Origin: Bacteroidales bacterium
GTDB taxonomy: Bacteria; Bacteroidota; Bacteroidia; Bacteroidales; UBA4417
DNA length: 64,000 nucleotides
Assembly (NCBI GenBank): GCA_030654075.1
Contig: JAURYB010000078.1
Span: 1 to 64,000, forward strand
Direction: 5' to 3'
How positions within the stretch are numbered: the stretch's first letter is position 1; each line of letters starts with the position of its first letter. A program made the translations under genes and the position numbers. Under the pieces are notes generated by a model, which saw only the letters and a program-made list of their open reading frames with translations, searched no databases and was not told the origin of the DNA. Positions 9,179-17,567 of this stretch are shown here, piece by piece.

Positions 9179-10021
9179 ATGAAAACAAATTTTCAAGTCC
9201 GGTACAGTTCGCATCCTTCGGATGTAAAACAGTATGATACCGCTAAATTGCGTGAACATTTCCTGGTTAGTAATCTCTTTGTACCGGAAGAATCAAACTT
9301 CGTTTATTCACATTTCGACCGCATGATTGTTGGCGGAATAATGCCGGTAAGCGAGCATGTTACATTAGAGTCTATTCCGCCGTTGCGTTCAGAGTATTTT
9401 CTGGAACGCCGTGAACTGGGAATTTTTAACGTAGGTGGGAAAGGAGTTGTTACTGTGGATGGTGAAATTTTTACCTTAGAATACAAAGAAGCGCTTTACC
9501 TTGGACAAGGCAAAAGGAAAGTTGTTTTTGTGAGTGACGATAAAAACAAGCCTGCGAAATTCTATATCAATTCTGCCCCGGCCCATAAATCGTATCCCGA
9601 CAGGAAAATCACAACCAAAGAAGCTGATGTGGTCATTCTCGGATCGCTGGAAACGTCCAATCACCGTACAGTAAATAAAATGCTGGTTAACAGTGTGCTT
9701 CCTACATGCCAGTTACAGATGGGAATGACTGAATTAAAACCTGGCAGCGTATGGAATACTATGCCACCTCATGTGCATGACCGCAGGATGGAAGCCTATT
9801 TCTATTTTGAAGTTCCCGAAGGTCAGTCTGTCTGCCATTTTATGGGTCAGGTGGATGAAACACGGCATATCTGGATGAAGAATGACCAGGCGGTTATTTC
9901 GCCGTCATGGTCAATACATTCAGCTGCCGGAACAAACAATTACATTTTTATCTGGGGCATGGCAGGCGAAAACCTCGATTACGGTGATATGGATACCTGC
10001 GCTGTTGATAAATTAAAATAA
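9179..10021 (+). CDS. kduI: 5-dehydro-4-deoxy-D-glucuronate isomerase
   Basis: KduI converts 5-keto-4-deoxyuronate, formed from unsaturated galacturonate after lyase and GH105/GH88 action, into 3-deoxy-D-glycero-2,5-hexodiulosonate. At 280 residues it has the normal length. The cupin metal site is visible: H198-V-H200 and E205 in PPHVHDRRMEAY, and H247 in WSIHSAAGTNNY. The family start (VRYSSHPSDVKQYDT, then LREHFLV) is intact. kduD follows after 8 bases, so the two are surely co-transcribed. Confidence 0.96.
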   Translation: MKTNFQVRYSSHPSDVKQYDTAKLREHFLVSNLFVPEESNFVYSHFDRMIVGGIMPVSEHVTLESIPPLRSEYFLERRELGIFNVGGKGVVTVDGEIFTLEYKEALYLGQGKRKVVFVSDDKNKPAKFYINSAPAHKSYPDRKITTKEADVVILGSLETSNHRTVNKMLVNSVLPTCQLQMGMTELKPGSVWNTMPPHVHDRRMEAYFYFEVPEGQSVCHFMGQVDETRHIWMKNDQAVISPSWSIHSAAGTNNYIFIWGMAGENLDYGDMDTCAVDKLK

Positions 10022-10029
10022 CGACCAAA

Positions 10030-10821
10030 ATGATACAACATTTATTTGATTTAACGGGCAAAACAGCCCTGGTAACAGGTGCAACCCACGGATTAGGAAT
10101 GGCAATGGCAGTGGCACTTGGAAAATCGGGAGCTAAAATAGTGGTTAACGATATTTCGGCAGAACGCCTCGAAAATGCCAGGATTGAATACAGGAAAGAA
10201 GGTCTGGACGTGGCTACCTATGTTTTTGATGTAACTGATGAACAGAAGGCTGAAGAAGGGATTGCTAAAATAGAAGCCGAAGTCGGACCCGTTGATATCC
10301 TGGTTAACAACGCCGGTATAATTAAGCGGATTCCTGCGGTTGATATGGCTGCTGCCGATTTCCGCCAGGTAATTGACATTGACCTTACCGGGCCGTTTAT
10401 CATGGCGAAATTTGTAGCAAGAAGCATGATAAAACGAAATGCAGGTGGCAAGATCATCAATATTTGTTCGATGATGAGTGAGCTTGGCCGCGAAACGGTT
10501 TCTGCCTACGCATCAGCCAAAGGAGGTTTGAAAATGCTCACACGCAACCTTGCAACCGAATGGGCCAAGTTTAATATACAGGTAAACGGAATTGGCCCGG
10601 GATATTTTGCCACCAGCCAGACGGCACCAATCCGTGTTGATGGCCACCCTTTTAATGATTTTATCCTGAGCCGCACTCCAGCTGGAAGATGGGGTGAACC
10701 TGAAGATCTGCAGGGAACTGTTATCTTTTTAGCTTCAAAAGCATCCGATTTTGTGAATGGCCATATCGTTTATGTTGATGGAGGAATTCTGGCTTCCTTA
10801 GGCAAGGCTTCGAATGAATAA
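10030..10821 (+). CDS. kduD: 2-dehydro-3-deoxy-D-gluconate 5-dehydrogenase
   Basis: Short-chain dehydrogenase of 263 residues that reduces the KduI product to 2-keto-3-deoxygluconate (KDG) with NAD(P)H. The Rossmann motif TGATHGLGMAM, the NNAGI motif and the catalytic YASAK are present. The N-terminal FDLTGKTALVTGATHGLG and the C-terminal FVNGHIVYVDGGILAS are typical of KduD. It starts 8 bases after kduI and 19 bases before uxaC, within one operon. Confidence 0.92.
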   Translation: MIQHLFDLTGKTALVTGATHGLGMAMAVALGKSGAKIVVNDISAERLENARIEYRKEGLDVATYVFDVTDEQKAEEGIAKIEAEVGPVDILVNNAGIIKRIPAVDMAAADFRQVIDIDLTGPFIMAKFVARSMIKRNAGGKIINICSMMSELGRETVSAYASAKGGLKMLTRNLATEWAKFNIQVNGIGPGYFATSQTAPIRVDGHPFNDFILSRTPAGRWGEPEDLQGTVIFLASKASDFVNGHIVYVDGGILASLGKASNE

Positions 10822-10840
10822 TTCATAAAACACTTCAAAA

Positions 10841-12241
10841 ATGGAGAACTTTATTTCTGATGATTTTATTCTGCAAACGAAGTCTGCGAAGCGGCTCTTT
10901 CACAATCATGCAGAGAATCTACCGATCATAGATTATCATTGTCATTTAAGCCCGCAGGATATTGCCAACGACAGGCAGTTTAATTCAATTACTGAAGCCT
11001 GGCTCGAAGGGGATCATTATAAATGGCGCGCCATGCGCACTAATGGGGTAGACGAATCATTTATCACCGGTAAGAAAGACGATTTTCTGAAGTTTCAGAA
11101 ATGGGCCGAAACGGTACCGCAAACCATACGGAATCCTCTATTCCACTGGACGCATTTGGAATTGAAGCGCTACTTTGGAGTAGATACTTTACTTAATCCG
11201 CAGACTGCCCAGGGCATTTATAATGATACATCGGCAAAACTCCAAAGTAAGGAATATTCGGTGCGTAACCTGATGCTCAAAATGAATGTGGAAGCGGTTT
11301 GCACTACCGATGATCCCATTGATACACTTGAGCACCATAAAAAAATTGCTGCCGATGGTTTTAAAGTCAAGGTTTTGCCTGCATGGCGTCCCGATAAAGC
11401 CATGGCTGTTGAAGATCCGGGATCGTTTAACGAATATATTGATAAACTTGCGATAGCAGCAAACCTGGAGATCAGTACTTTCGATAACCTTCTAGATGCC
11501 CTGCGCGTCCGCCATGATTATTTTCATGAAAACGGCTGCCGCCTCTCGGACCATGGATTAGAAACTTTTTTTGCTGCTGACTATACTGAAAATGAGATAA
11601 GAATCATCTTTACAAAGATCCGGGAAGGAAAGAACCTTGGAGCAGAAGATATTTTAAAATTCAAATCAGCCATGCTTTACCATTTTGCTATTCTCGACCA
11701 GGAGAAAAACTGGGTACAGCAATTTCATATTGGTGCGTTGAGGAACAATAATTCGCGGATGATGCGTATTCTTGGTCCCGACACAGGATTTGATTCCATC
11801 AGCGATCTGCCTGTTGCACAAAGCATGTCAAAATTTATGAACCGCCTGGATACAGATGACCGGTTAGCAAAAACCATTCTTTACAATCTGAATCCGTCTG
11901 ACAATGAGGTTTATGCTACCATGCTGGGTAATTTCCAGGGAAGTGGCATACCGGGCAAAATTCAATGGGGATCAGCCTGGTGGTTCCTCGACCAGAAAAC
12001 CGGGATGGAAAAACATATTGAAGCACTTTCAGCGCTTGGATTATTAAGCCGATTTGTCGGAATGCTTACCGATTCAAGAAGTCTGCTCTCGTACCCGAGG
12101 CATGAATATTTCAGACGTATCCTCTGCAATATTTTAGGTAACGATATGGAAAAAGGAGAAATTCCTGCCGATTTTGAGCTTGTAGGAAAGATGGTGGAGA
12201 ATATTTCATATCACAATGCTGCGAACTATTTCAAATTATAA
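10841..12241 (+). CDS. uxaC: glucuronate/galacturonate isomerase
   Basis: UxaC isomerises D-galacturonate to D-tagaturonate and D-glucuronate to D-fructuronate. The 466-residue protein is full length. The amidohydrolase-like metal motif DYHCHLSPQDIA is close to the N terminus, and the C-terminal LLSYPRHEYFRRILCNILG and YHNAANYF stretches are diagnostic. Together with uxaE in the same operon this lets galacturonate reach fructuronate without UxaB/UxaA. A 71-base gap with tandem heptamers separates it from the aldolase gene. Confidence 0.96.
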   Translation: MENFISDDFILQTKSAKRLFHNHAENLPIIDYHCHLSPQDIANDRQFNSITEAWLEGDHYKWRAMRTNGVDESFITGKKDDFLKFQKWAETVPQTIRNPLFHWTHLELKRYFGVDTLLNPQTAQGIYNDTSAKLQSKEYSVRNLMLKMNVEAVCTTDDPIDTLEHHKKIAADGFKVKVLPAWRPDKAMAVEDPGSFNEYIDKLAIAANLEISTFDNLLDALRVRHDYFHENGCRLSDHGLETFFAADYTENEIRIIFTKIREGKNLGAEDILKFKSAMLYHFAILDQEKNWVQQFHIGALRNNNSRMMRILGPDTGFDSISDLPVAQSMSKFMNRLDTDDRLAKTILYNLNPSDNEVYATMLGNFQGSGIPGKIQWGSAWWFLDQKTGMEKHIEALSALGLLSRFVGMLTDSRSLLSYPRHEYFRRILCNILGNDMEKGEIPADFELVGKMVENISYHNAANYFKL

Positions 12242-12249
12242 AAATATAT

Positions 12250-12299
12250 TAACGAATAGTGAATAACGAATAGTGAATAACGAATCACAAATCACAAAT
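12250..12299. repeat. tandem heptamer repeat
   Basis: Seven consecutive 7-bp units: three TAACGAA alternating with two TAGTGAA, then two TCACAAA. It lies in the uxaC-eda gap of the operon. Heptad phasing is shared with repeats at 31704, 39439 and 41008. Confidence 0.7.
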
Positions 12300-12312
12300 A
12301 AACTATTACCCT

Positions 12313-12981
12313 ATGCCTCAGTTAAGTAAATCCGAGATATCCTCAATAATGGCCAACGCCAGCATAATCCCTGTGTTCTACCATGCCGATCCTGACGTAA
12401 CCATGCAAGTTGTACAAGCCTGTTATAAAGGAGGCTGTAAGGTTTTTGAATATACAAACAGGGGAGAAAAGGCGAAATCGAACTTCCCGGCAATTAAGAA
12501 ATTTATTCAGGAAAACTGTCCGGGTATGATTCTGGGAATCGGTTCAATACTGAATGCAGAACAAGCTATGGAATTTGTTGAGCTGGGCGCTGATTTTATT
12601 GTGAGCCCGATTCTCGACAAGAAAACCGGGAAATGGTGTTCGAAAAACGATATTTATTGGGTACCTGGTTGCGGAACCCTTACCGAATGCGCGAAAGCAC
12701 TGACCTACGGAGCTGATATCATCAAGGTTTTCCCGGGAAATGTATTGGGACCGGGTTTTGTTAAAGCCGTACTTGGACCAATGCCAATGCTGAAGCTGAT
12801 GCCTACAGGCGGAGTTGAACCCACTGAAAAAAGCCTGAATGAATGGTTTAAAGCTGGTGTTGTATGTGTAGGAATAGGATCACAATTGATATCTGGTGAC
12901 GTGATTAAAAACAATGATTTTAGCAAACTAGAGTCAGATGTTAAAAATGCGTTTACTATCTTAGCTCAATCAGGTCATTAA
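12313..12981 (+). CDS. eda: KDPG aldolase (bifunctional 4-hydroxy-2-oxoglutarate aldolase)
   Basis: Class I aldolase of 222 residues that splits 2-keto-3-deoxy-6-phosphogluconate into pyruvate and glyceraldehyde 3-phosphate. The general base glutamate (E46 in KVFEYTNRG) and the Schiff-base lysine (K138 in ADIIKVFPGN) are in place, along with VPGCGTLTE and the phosphate-binding TGGV and GIGS loops. It closes the operon and ends 33 bases from the convergent GH28 gene; no terminator is visible between them. The matching KDG kinase is at 51734. Confidence 0.94.
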   Translation: MPQLSKSEISSIMANASIIPVFYHADPDVTMQVVQACYKGGCKVFEYTNRGEKAKSNFPAIKKFIQENCPGMILGIGSILNAEQAMEFVELGADFIVSPILDKKTGKWCSKNDIYWVPGCGTLTECAKALTYGADIIKVFPGNVLGPGFVKAVLGPMPMLKLMPTGGVEPTEKSLNEWFKAGVVCVGIGSQLISGDVIKNNDFSKLESDVKNAFTILAQSGH

Positions 12982-13014
12982 AAACGCATAAAATTGATGG
13001 ATTGAAACAGCTGA

Positions 13015-14415
13015 TTACTGAACTTCAACCAACTTCCCGTTAATATAGAATTCTTTAAAAATCAGATCCCTTGTATAGTTGAGCAGATTGCCATTCTTTA
13101 CGCCGTTGAAATTACATTTCTCGATAAATACATTGGTAACCGGACTTCTTTCGTAAGCATCCAGGTATAAGCCATAATTGCTTTTATCGCTGGTAACGTT
13201 TGATACATATATGTTTCTGACAACAGGTGTGAAATTACCGGCATCGCCTTCCTGGTATTGAAAGGAAACCAGGACAACGGCTTCTTTTACCTGCCCGATT
13301 TTGATATTTCTCATGTAAATATTTTCGACTATACCGCCACGAACGGAATTTGTTTTAATCCGTAAAGCCCTGTCGAGGTTTGGGCTATCCATTACACAGT
13401 TTTCTGCAAACACATTACGTACAGAACCCGAAATCTCGCTTCCGATTACAACGCCACCGTGGCCATCGTTCATCCGGCAGTTTTGAATAATAATATTTTC
13501 ACTTGGCACATCAACTCTTCGTCCATCGTTATTCCGGCCTGATTTTATGGCTATACAATCATCACCCGTGTTAAAAACGCAGTTTTTTATCAAAACATTT
13601 TTACAACTTTCGGGATCGCAACCGTCATTGTTAGGCCCGAGACTAGATATCTTTATATTTTGAACAGTTATATTCTCGGATAATACAGGATTGATTTCCC
13701 ACATCGGTGAACGAACAATGCTTATGCCGTCAATTAAAATGTTTTTACATTTGATAAATTGAATAAAGCTTGAACGCAGGTAATGGTTTTCACCAAATAC
13801 TCTTTCCGAAACAGGGATACCCTCTTCGCCCATTTTATTCAGTTTATTCACACTTTCTACCTGGTTTATTTCATTCGGGATTTTAGATCCTTTCCATTTC
13901 CACCAGTTTGTATCATCGGCCTGGCCATCAAGGGTTCCTTTGCCTGTTAAGGCAATATTTTCCTGTCCGTAGGCATAGATCAGCGGGGAATAATTGTAAC
14001 ATTCAACACTTTCGAAACGGGTAAATACAACAGGCAGGTATTTAGACGGATCAGTATAGAATTTTATGGTAGCCTTTTTGGAAATGTAAAGATTTACATT
14101 GCTTTTAAGATGGATAGCTCCCGACATAAAAATACCTTTCGGTACAACTACTCTTCCGCCTCCAGCCTTGCTGCAAGCTTCGATGGCATCTTTAAAAGCC
14201 TTGGTACAATCCGTAGATCCATCACCTTTGGCTCCATAACTTACAATAGAGAAATTTTTAGAAGAAAATTTTGGCGCTCTTATTGCCGCTAAAATGCTTT
14301 TTACCTGGTTCCATCCTAAATCCTGATCATGAATTTGCTGAGAATGACCAGTTGTATAGAAAATAGAAAAAAAGAAAAAAAGGAAGTAGTTTTTAAGTAG
14401 TCTTAGCTGATTCAT
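13015..14415 (-). CDS. GH28 polygalacturonase
   Basis: Secreted right-handed beta-helix glycosidase of 466 residues with a signal peptide (residues 1-25, ending GHSQQ). All GH28 signatures are present: NNDGCDPESC (NTD-like), GDDCIAIKSG (catalytic DD), GHGGVVIGSE (GHG) and RIKTN (RIK). It would hydrolyse alpha-1,4-galacturonan; the N-terminal GAKGDGSTDCTKAF is typical of exo-acting bacterial enzymes. It lies 28 bases downstream of another GH28 gene on the same strand and is probably read from the promoter at 16161. Confidence 0.93.
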   Translation of the reverse strand: MNQLRLLKNYFLFFFFSIFYTTGHSQQIHDQDLGWNQVKSILAAIRAPKFSSKNFSIVSYGAKGDGSTDCTKAFKDAIEACSKAGGGRVVVPKGIFMSGAIHLKSNVNLYISKKATIKFYTDPSKYLPVVFTRFESVECYNYSPLIYAYGQENIALTGKGTLDGQADDTNWWKWKGSKIPNEINQVESVNKLNKMGEEGIPVSERVFGENHYLRSSFIQFIKCKNILIDGISIVRSPMWEINPVLSENITVQNIKISSLGPNNDGCDPESCKNVLIKNCVFNTGDDCIAIKSGRNNDGRRVDVPSENIIIQNCRMNDGHGGVVIGSEISGSVRNVFAENCVMDSPNLDRALRIKTNSVRGGIVENIYMRNIKIGQVKEAVVLVSFQYQEGDAGNFTPVVRNIYVSNVTSDKSNYGLYLDAYERSPVTNVFIEKCNFNGVKNGNLLNYTRDLIFKEFYINGKLVEVQ

Positions 14416-14443
14416 GGTTGACCTTGATCTCTATTGGTTTCAG

Positions 14444-16132
14444 TTATTTTATTATTTCTGGATACTCTTTTACATCTTTCTCAACAAGTGTATTCTCCTT
14501 GCTGATTGAGCCCGATTTAACCCGGATGTTCCTGCTGTTTTCCCCTTCAACCTTTAAAACACGCTTCATATCCTTATTTGAAGAAAATCCTGTTATATCG
14601 ATATTTTTTGAATTCTTTAGAGTTATAGCTGGACCTTCAGTATTCAGAATTCTAACATTTTCAAGGATTATCTGATCCGATTCCCTGATATCGGCTCCAA
14701 GTTGAGACGAAATGGTCACATTTTTAATTATAATGTCCTGGATATTCATTTCGGGCAACCCGTTAAAAAATATAGCACGGCGCGCCCCGTTGCAGGTAAT
14801 ATTGTTAAAACTGATCTTCCTGAATACCGGTGTTTCTACAGAAACTGAATAAGTGCCGTTAACCGGTATTGTTTCTCCTTCTTCAAGCAGTTCGGTAGCA
14901 GATTTTCCATTATAAAAAATATCAAACAGGATTGCCTCAGTAGGAATATTGATCATTTTTATACTTTCAACATAAATATTTTCAACAATACCACCCCTTC
15001 CCCTGTTGCTTTTAAAACGTAACCCTACATCCGTACCAATAAAAGTACAATTTGAAACTTTAATGTTTCTGGCGCCCCCTGACATTTCGCTCCCAATAAC
15101 AAAACCACCGTGCCCATGATACACAGTGCAATTATTGATAATTACATTTTCGGTTGGCAAGCCACGTTTACGCCCCTGCTCATCCTTGCCCGATTTTATG
15201 CAAATGGCATCGTCGCCCACATCAAAAGTACTGTTTGCAATAATCACATTTTTACACGATTCGAGATCAATACCATCGCCGTTCTGCGAATACCATGGAT
15301 TACGAACCGTTACACCGTCAATTGTCAGATCCTGGCACATCAACGGATGAAGGTTCCAGGCAGGGGAATTCTGAAAAACAACTCCTTCAAGAAGAACTTT
15401 TTTGCATTCAACAAGCCCGATCATTACCGGACGGAGGAAATCTTTAACGGAATTCCACTCTTCTTCGGTGTTAATTCCTTCAGGTACATTAAAAGTTGTT
15501 GTACGTAAAGAACCTTCTAACGATTTTAGTGTGGGATACCATGTGTCTTTTGACTTATTTAATACACCGCCGCTTGCTACTAGTTGTTTCCATTGTTCCG
15601 AAGTCATTTTGCTCTTTTTCACAGGCCTCCATACTTCGCCACTGCCATCGATTATTCCTTTACCGGTTATGGCAATATTTTCGAGCCCTCTGCCATTTAT
15701 TGGCGAAATACATCTTTTAGTAATAATTCCTTCAAAATAAGTTTCAATCAGCGGGTAGTCGTCATAATTTTTGCTGAAAATAACCAAGGCACCTTCTTCA
15801 AGATGAAGGTTAATATTGCTTTTTAGCGTAATCGGACCTGTCAGCCATATTCCGGCAGGAACAGTAAGTGTTCCGCCTCCTTTTTGAGATAAAGCGTCAA
15901 TAGCCTTACTAAAAGCTTCTGTATTTAAAAAGACGCCATCTCCAATACCACCAAAATCTGTAATTGAATAGTTTAAATCGGAGAAAACCGGAACAACAAC
16001 GTGTTCCATACCAAAGGGTAAATTTGTATACAGATAGTTGTATCTTTTTTCATCCTGTCCCTTACCAATGATAACCAGATTTGTGAAAACCAGGGTTATC
16101 AAAAAAACTACATATTTCGGTTTTAACATCAT
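14444..16132 (-). CDS. GH28 polygalacturonase or rhamnogalacturonan hydrolase
   Basis: Secreted 562-residue beta-helix enzyme. Motifs in order: FGGIGDGVFLNTEAF near the N terminus, NGDGIDLESC, GDDAICIKSG, GHGGFVIGSE and RFKSNRGRGG, so the catalytic aspartates, histidine and R-x-K pair are complete. It is longer than its neighbour, with an insertion of about 50 residues after the first turns (WRPVKKSKMTSEQWKQLV region) and a C-terminal extension of further beta-helix coils. First gene of a two-gene unit, divergent from the DUF4861 gene. Whether it prefers homogalacturonan or rhamnogalacturonan cannot be told. Confidence 0.92.
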   Translation of the reverse strand: MMLKPKYVVFLITLVFTNLVIIGKGQDEKRYNYLYTNLPFGMEHVVVPVFSDLNYSITDFGGIGDGVFLNTEAFSKAIDALSQKGGGTLTVPAGIWLTGPITLKSNINLHLEEGALVIFSKNYDDYPLIETYFEGIITKRCISPINGRGLENIAITGKGIIDGSGEVWRPVKKSKMTSEQWKQLVASGGVLNKSKDTWYPTLKSLEGSLRTTTFNVPEGINTEEEWNSVKDFLRPVMIGLVECKKVLLEGVVFQNSPAWNLHPLMCQDLTIDGVTVRNPWYSQNGDGIDLESCKNVIIANSTFDVGDDAICIKSGKDEQGRKRGLPTENVIINNCTVYHGHGGFVIGSEMSGGARNIKVSNCTFIGTDVGLRFKSNRGRGGIVENIYVESIKMINIPTEAILFDIFYNGKSATELLEEGETIPVNGTYSVSVETPVFRKISFNNITCNGARRAIFFNGLPEMNIQDIIIKNVTISSQLGADIRESDQIILENVRILNTEGPAITLKNSKNIDITGFSSNKDMKRVLKVEGENSRNIRVKSGSISKENTLVEKDVKEYPEIIK

Positions 16133-16160
16133 CGGGAATCTTTGATATAAATATTACGTA

Positions 16161-16168
16161 CAAAGATA
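16161..16168 (-). promoter_or_regulatory. -7 element for the GH28 pair
   Basis: The minus strand reads TATCTTTG, a perfect TAnnTTTG, 28 bases before the GH28 start at 16132. Nineteen bases further upstream is ATGCACAT (16188-16195 on the minus strand). The same octamer stands 20 bases before the -7 element of the GH105 gene (22045-22052). Confidence 0.55.
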
Positions 16169-16406
16169 TTTCCGGAGACTGTAAGCCATGTGCATTATTT
16201 GGTTTTTTTAATTAGTCATTTAGGTTTTTTAGGGCTGAAATCCTTTTCCGATGCACAACGATCTATATAATATGGTACTTTTATAGACATAATTATGCCA
16301 GCAATGTGTTTTGAAGTTCCTTGGGAAAAATCTCCTCTTGTATTTTTCAGAAGGGTATTTTTTTAACATAAATCTGGCACCCAGACATAAATTTAAATTA
16401 CACAAA

Positions 16407-17537
16407 ATGAAGAGGTTAGCATTATTTTTATTACTAATTCTGGTTAGTTTCGGTTTTACCGCGCCCAAAAAGGTTTCAGTAACCGTTACAAATCCCTTAA
16501 GTACAAACAGAATCAACGAAACTGTTGAAATCGCTATATCAGATATTAGCAAGATTCTCAAATGCGACGATTATAAAAGTTTTGTCGTTTTTGATGAAGC
16601 AGGTAGAGAAATACCTTCCCAGGTCCTGTTTATGGGGAAGAAATCTCCCGTAAAACTTATATTCCAGGCAACGGTTGAAGGGAAGAGTAAAGCCATGTAT
16701 GAAATCAGAAATGGTAAGCCTTCGGCATATCCGCCAAAAACCTATGGAAGGCTTGTTCCCGAACGGTTTGATGATTATTCGTGGGAAAATGACAGGATTG
16801 CATTCCGGGTTTATGCAACGGCTTTAATTGTTAAGGACGGGCCCAGCAACGGGATAGATGTTTGGGTTAAAAGAACCGAAAAACTGGTTGTTGACAAGTG
16901 GGTTAAAGATTACAAAGCCGGTATTTCGAGCTATCATAACGATTCGGGCGAGGGGTGTGATTGTTATAAAGTAGGAAGGACGCTGGGTGCCGGAGCTATG
17001 GCGCCTTTTGTTAACGATTCTTTGTGGCTGGGTTCAAATTTTGAATCGTATCAGACATTGGATAATGGCCCGGTTAGAACTTCGTTCAGCGTAGTTTATC
17101 CTCCGTTTAATGTGAATGGCAAAATGGTAACCGAAACAAGGACATTCTCGCTGGATGCAGGGAGCCAGCTTTCTGCCGTTACAGAAGAGTATTCCGGATA
17201 TGATGCTCCAATGGAAGTCGCTACCGGTATCGTTAAAAGAAAAGAAGGCCGGATAACAGCAAAATCTTCTGAAAAAGGGTATGCCTCTTATTGCCTGGAA
17301 GAAGGTGAAGGCGGAATTACTTATCTGGGAGTTGTTGCAACAAGCCCGGTAGTTAAAATTATCGAAAAAAACGATCATGTATTACTCACCACTAACTATA
17401 ATCCCGGGGACAAACTTCTGTATTATGCCGGCGCGGGCTGGAGTAAGTGGGGATTTGAAAATGAGGGAAAATGGAATCAATACCTCGATGATTTTTCAGC
17501 CAGGATTCAACATCCGCTTGTAGTCAAAATAAAATAA
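16407..17537 (+). CDS. secreted DUF4861 family protein
   Basis: About 376 residues with a signal peptide (MKRLALFLLLILVSFGF). The frame is open upstream to 16311, but the ATG at 16407 begins exactly at the signal sequence. The body matches the C-terminal third of the three-domain protein at 45460. Both share PERxDDxxWENDxIAFR, GIDVWxKRT, a GEGxDxYKVGxTLGAGxxAPF block and a C-terminal block with a GW/CW-x-K motif. Function is not established to my knowledge; conserved acidic residues suggest an enzyme or sugar-binding protein. It sits between GH28 and the pectin regulator, and the same domain is fused to GH105 elsewhere here, which points to a role on unsaturated uronyl oligosaccharides (inference). 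Confidence 0.85.
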   Translation: MKRLALFLLLILVSFGFTAPKKVSVTVTNPLSTNRINETVEIAISDISKILKCDDYKSFVVFDEAGREIPSQVLFMGKKSPVKLIFQATVEGKSKAMYEIRNGKPSAYPPKTYGRLVPERFDDYSWENDRIAFRVYATALIVKDGPSNGIDVWVKRTEKLVVDKWVKDYKAGISSYHNDSGEGCDCYKVGRTLGAGAMAPFVNDSLWLGSNFESYQTLDNGPVRTSFSVVYPPFNVNGKMVTETRTFSLDAGSQLSAVTEEYSGYDAPMEVATGIVKRKEGRITAKSSEKGYASYCLEEGEGGITYLGVVATSPVVKIIEKNDHVLLTTNYNPGDKLLYYAGAGWSKWGFENEGKWNQYLDDFSARIQHPLVVKIK

Positions 17538-17567
17538 TTTCAGTCTGTATTTGAATAACTTCCTGAT

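Noticed and set aside
12250-12299. Short repeats that could suggest a CRISPR array
   Set aside because: Units are contiguous 7-mers with no unique spacers and no cas genes nearby.
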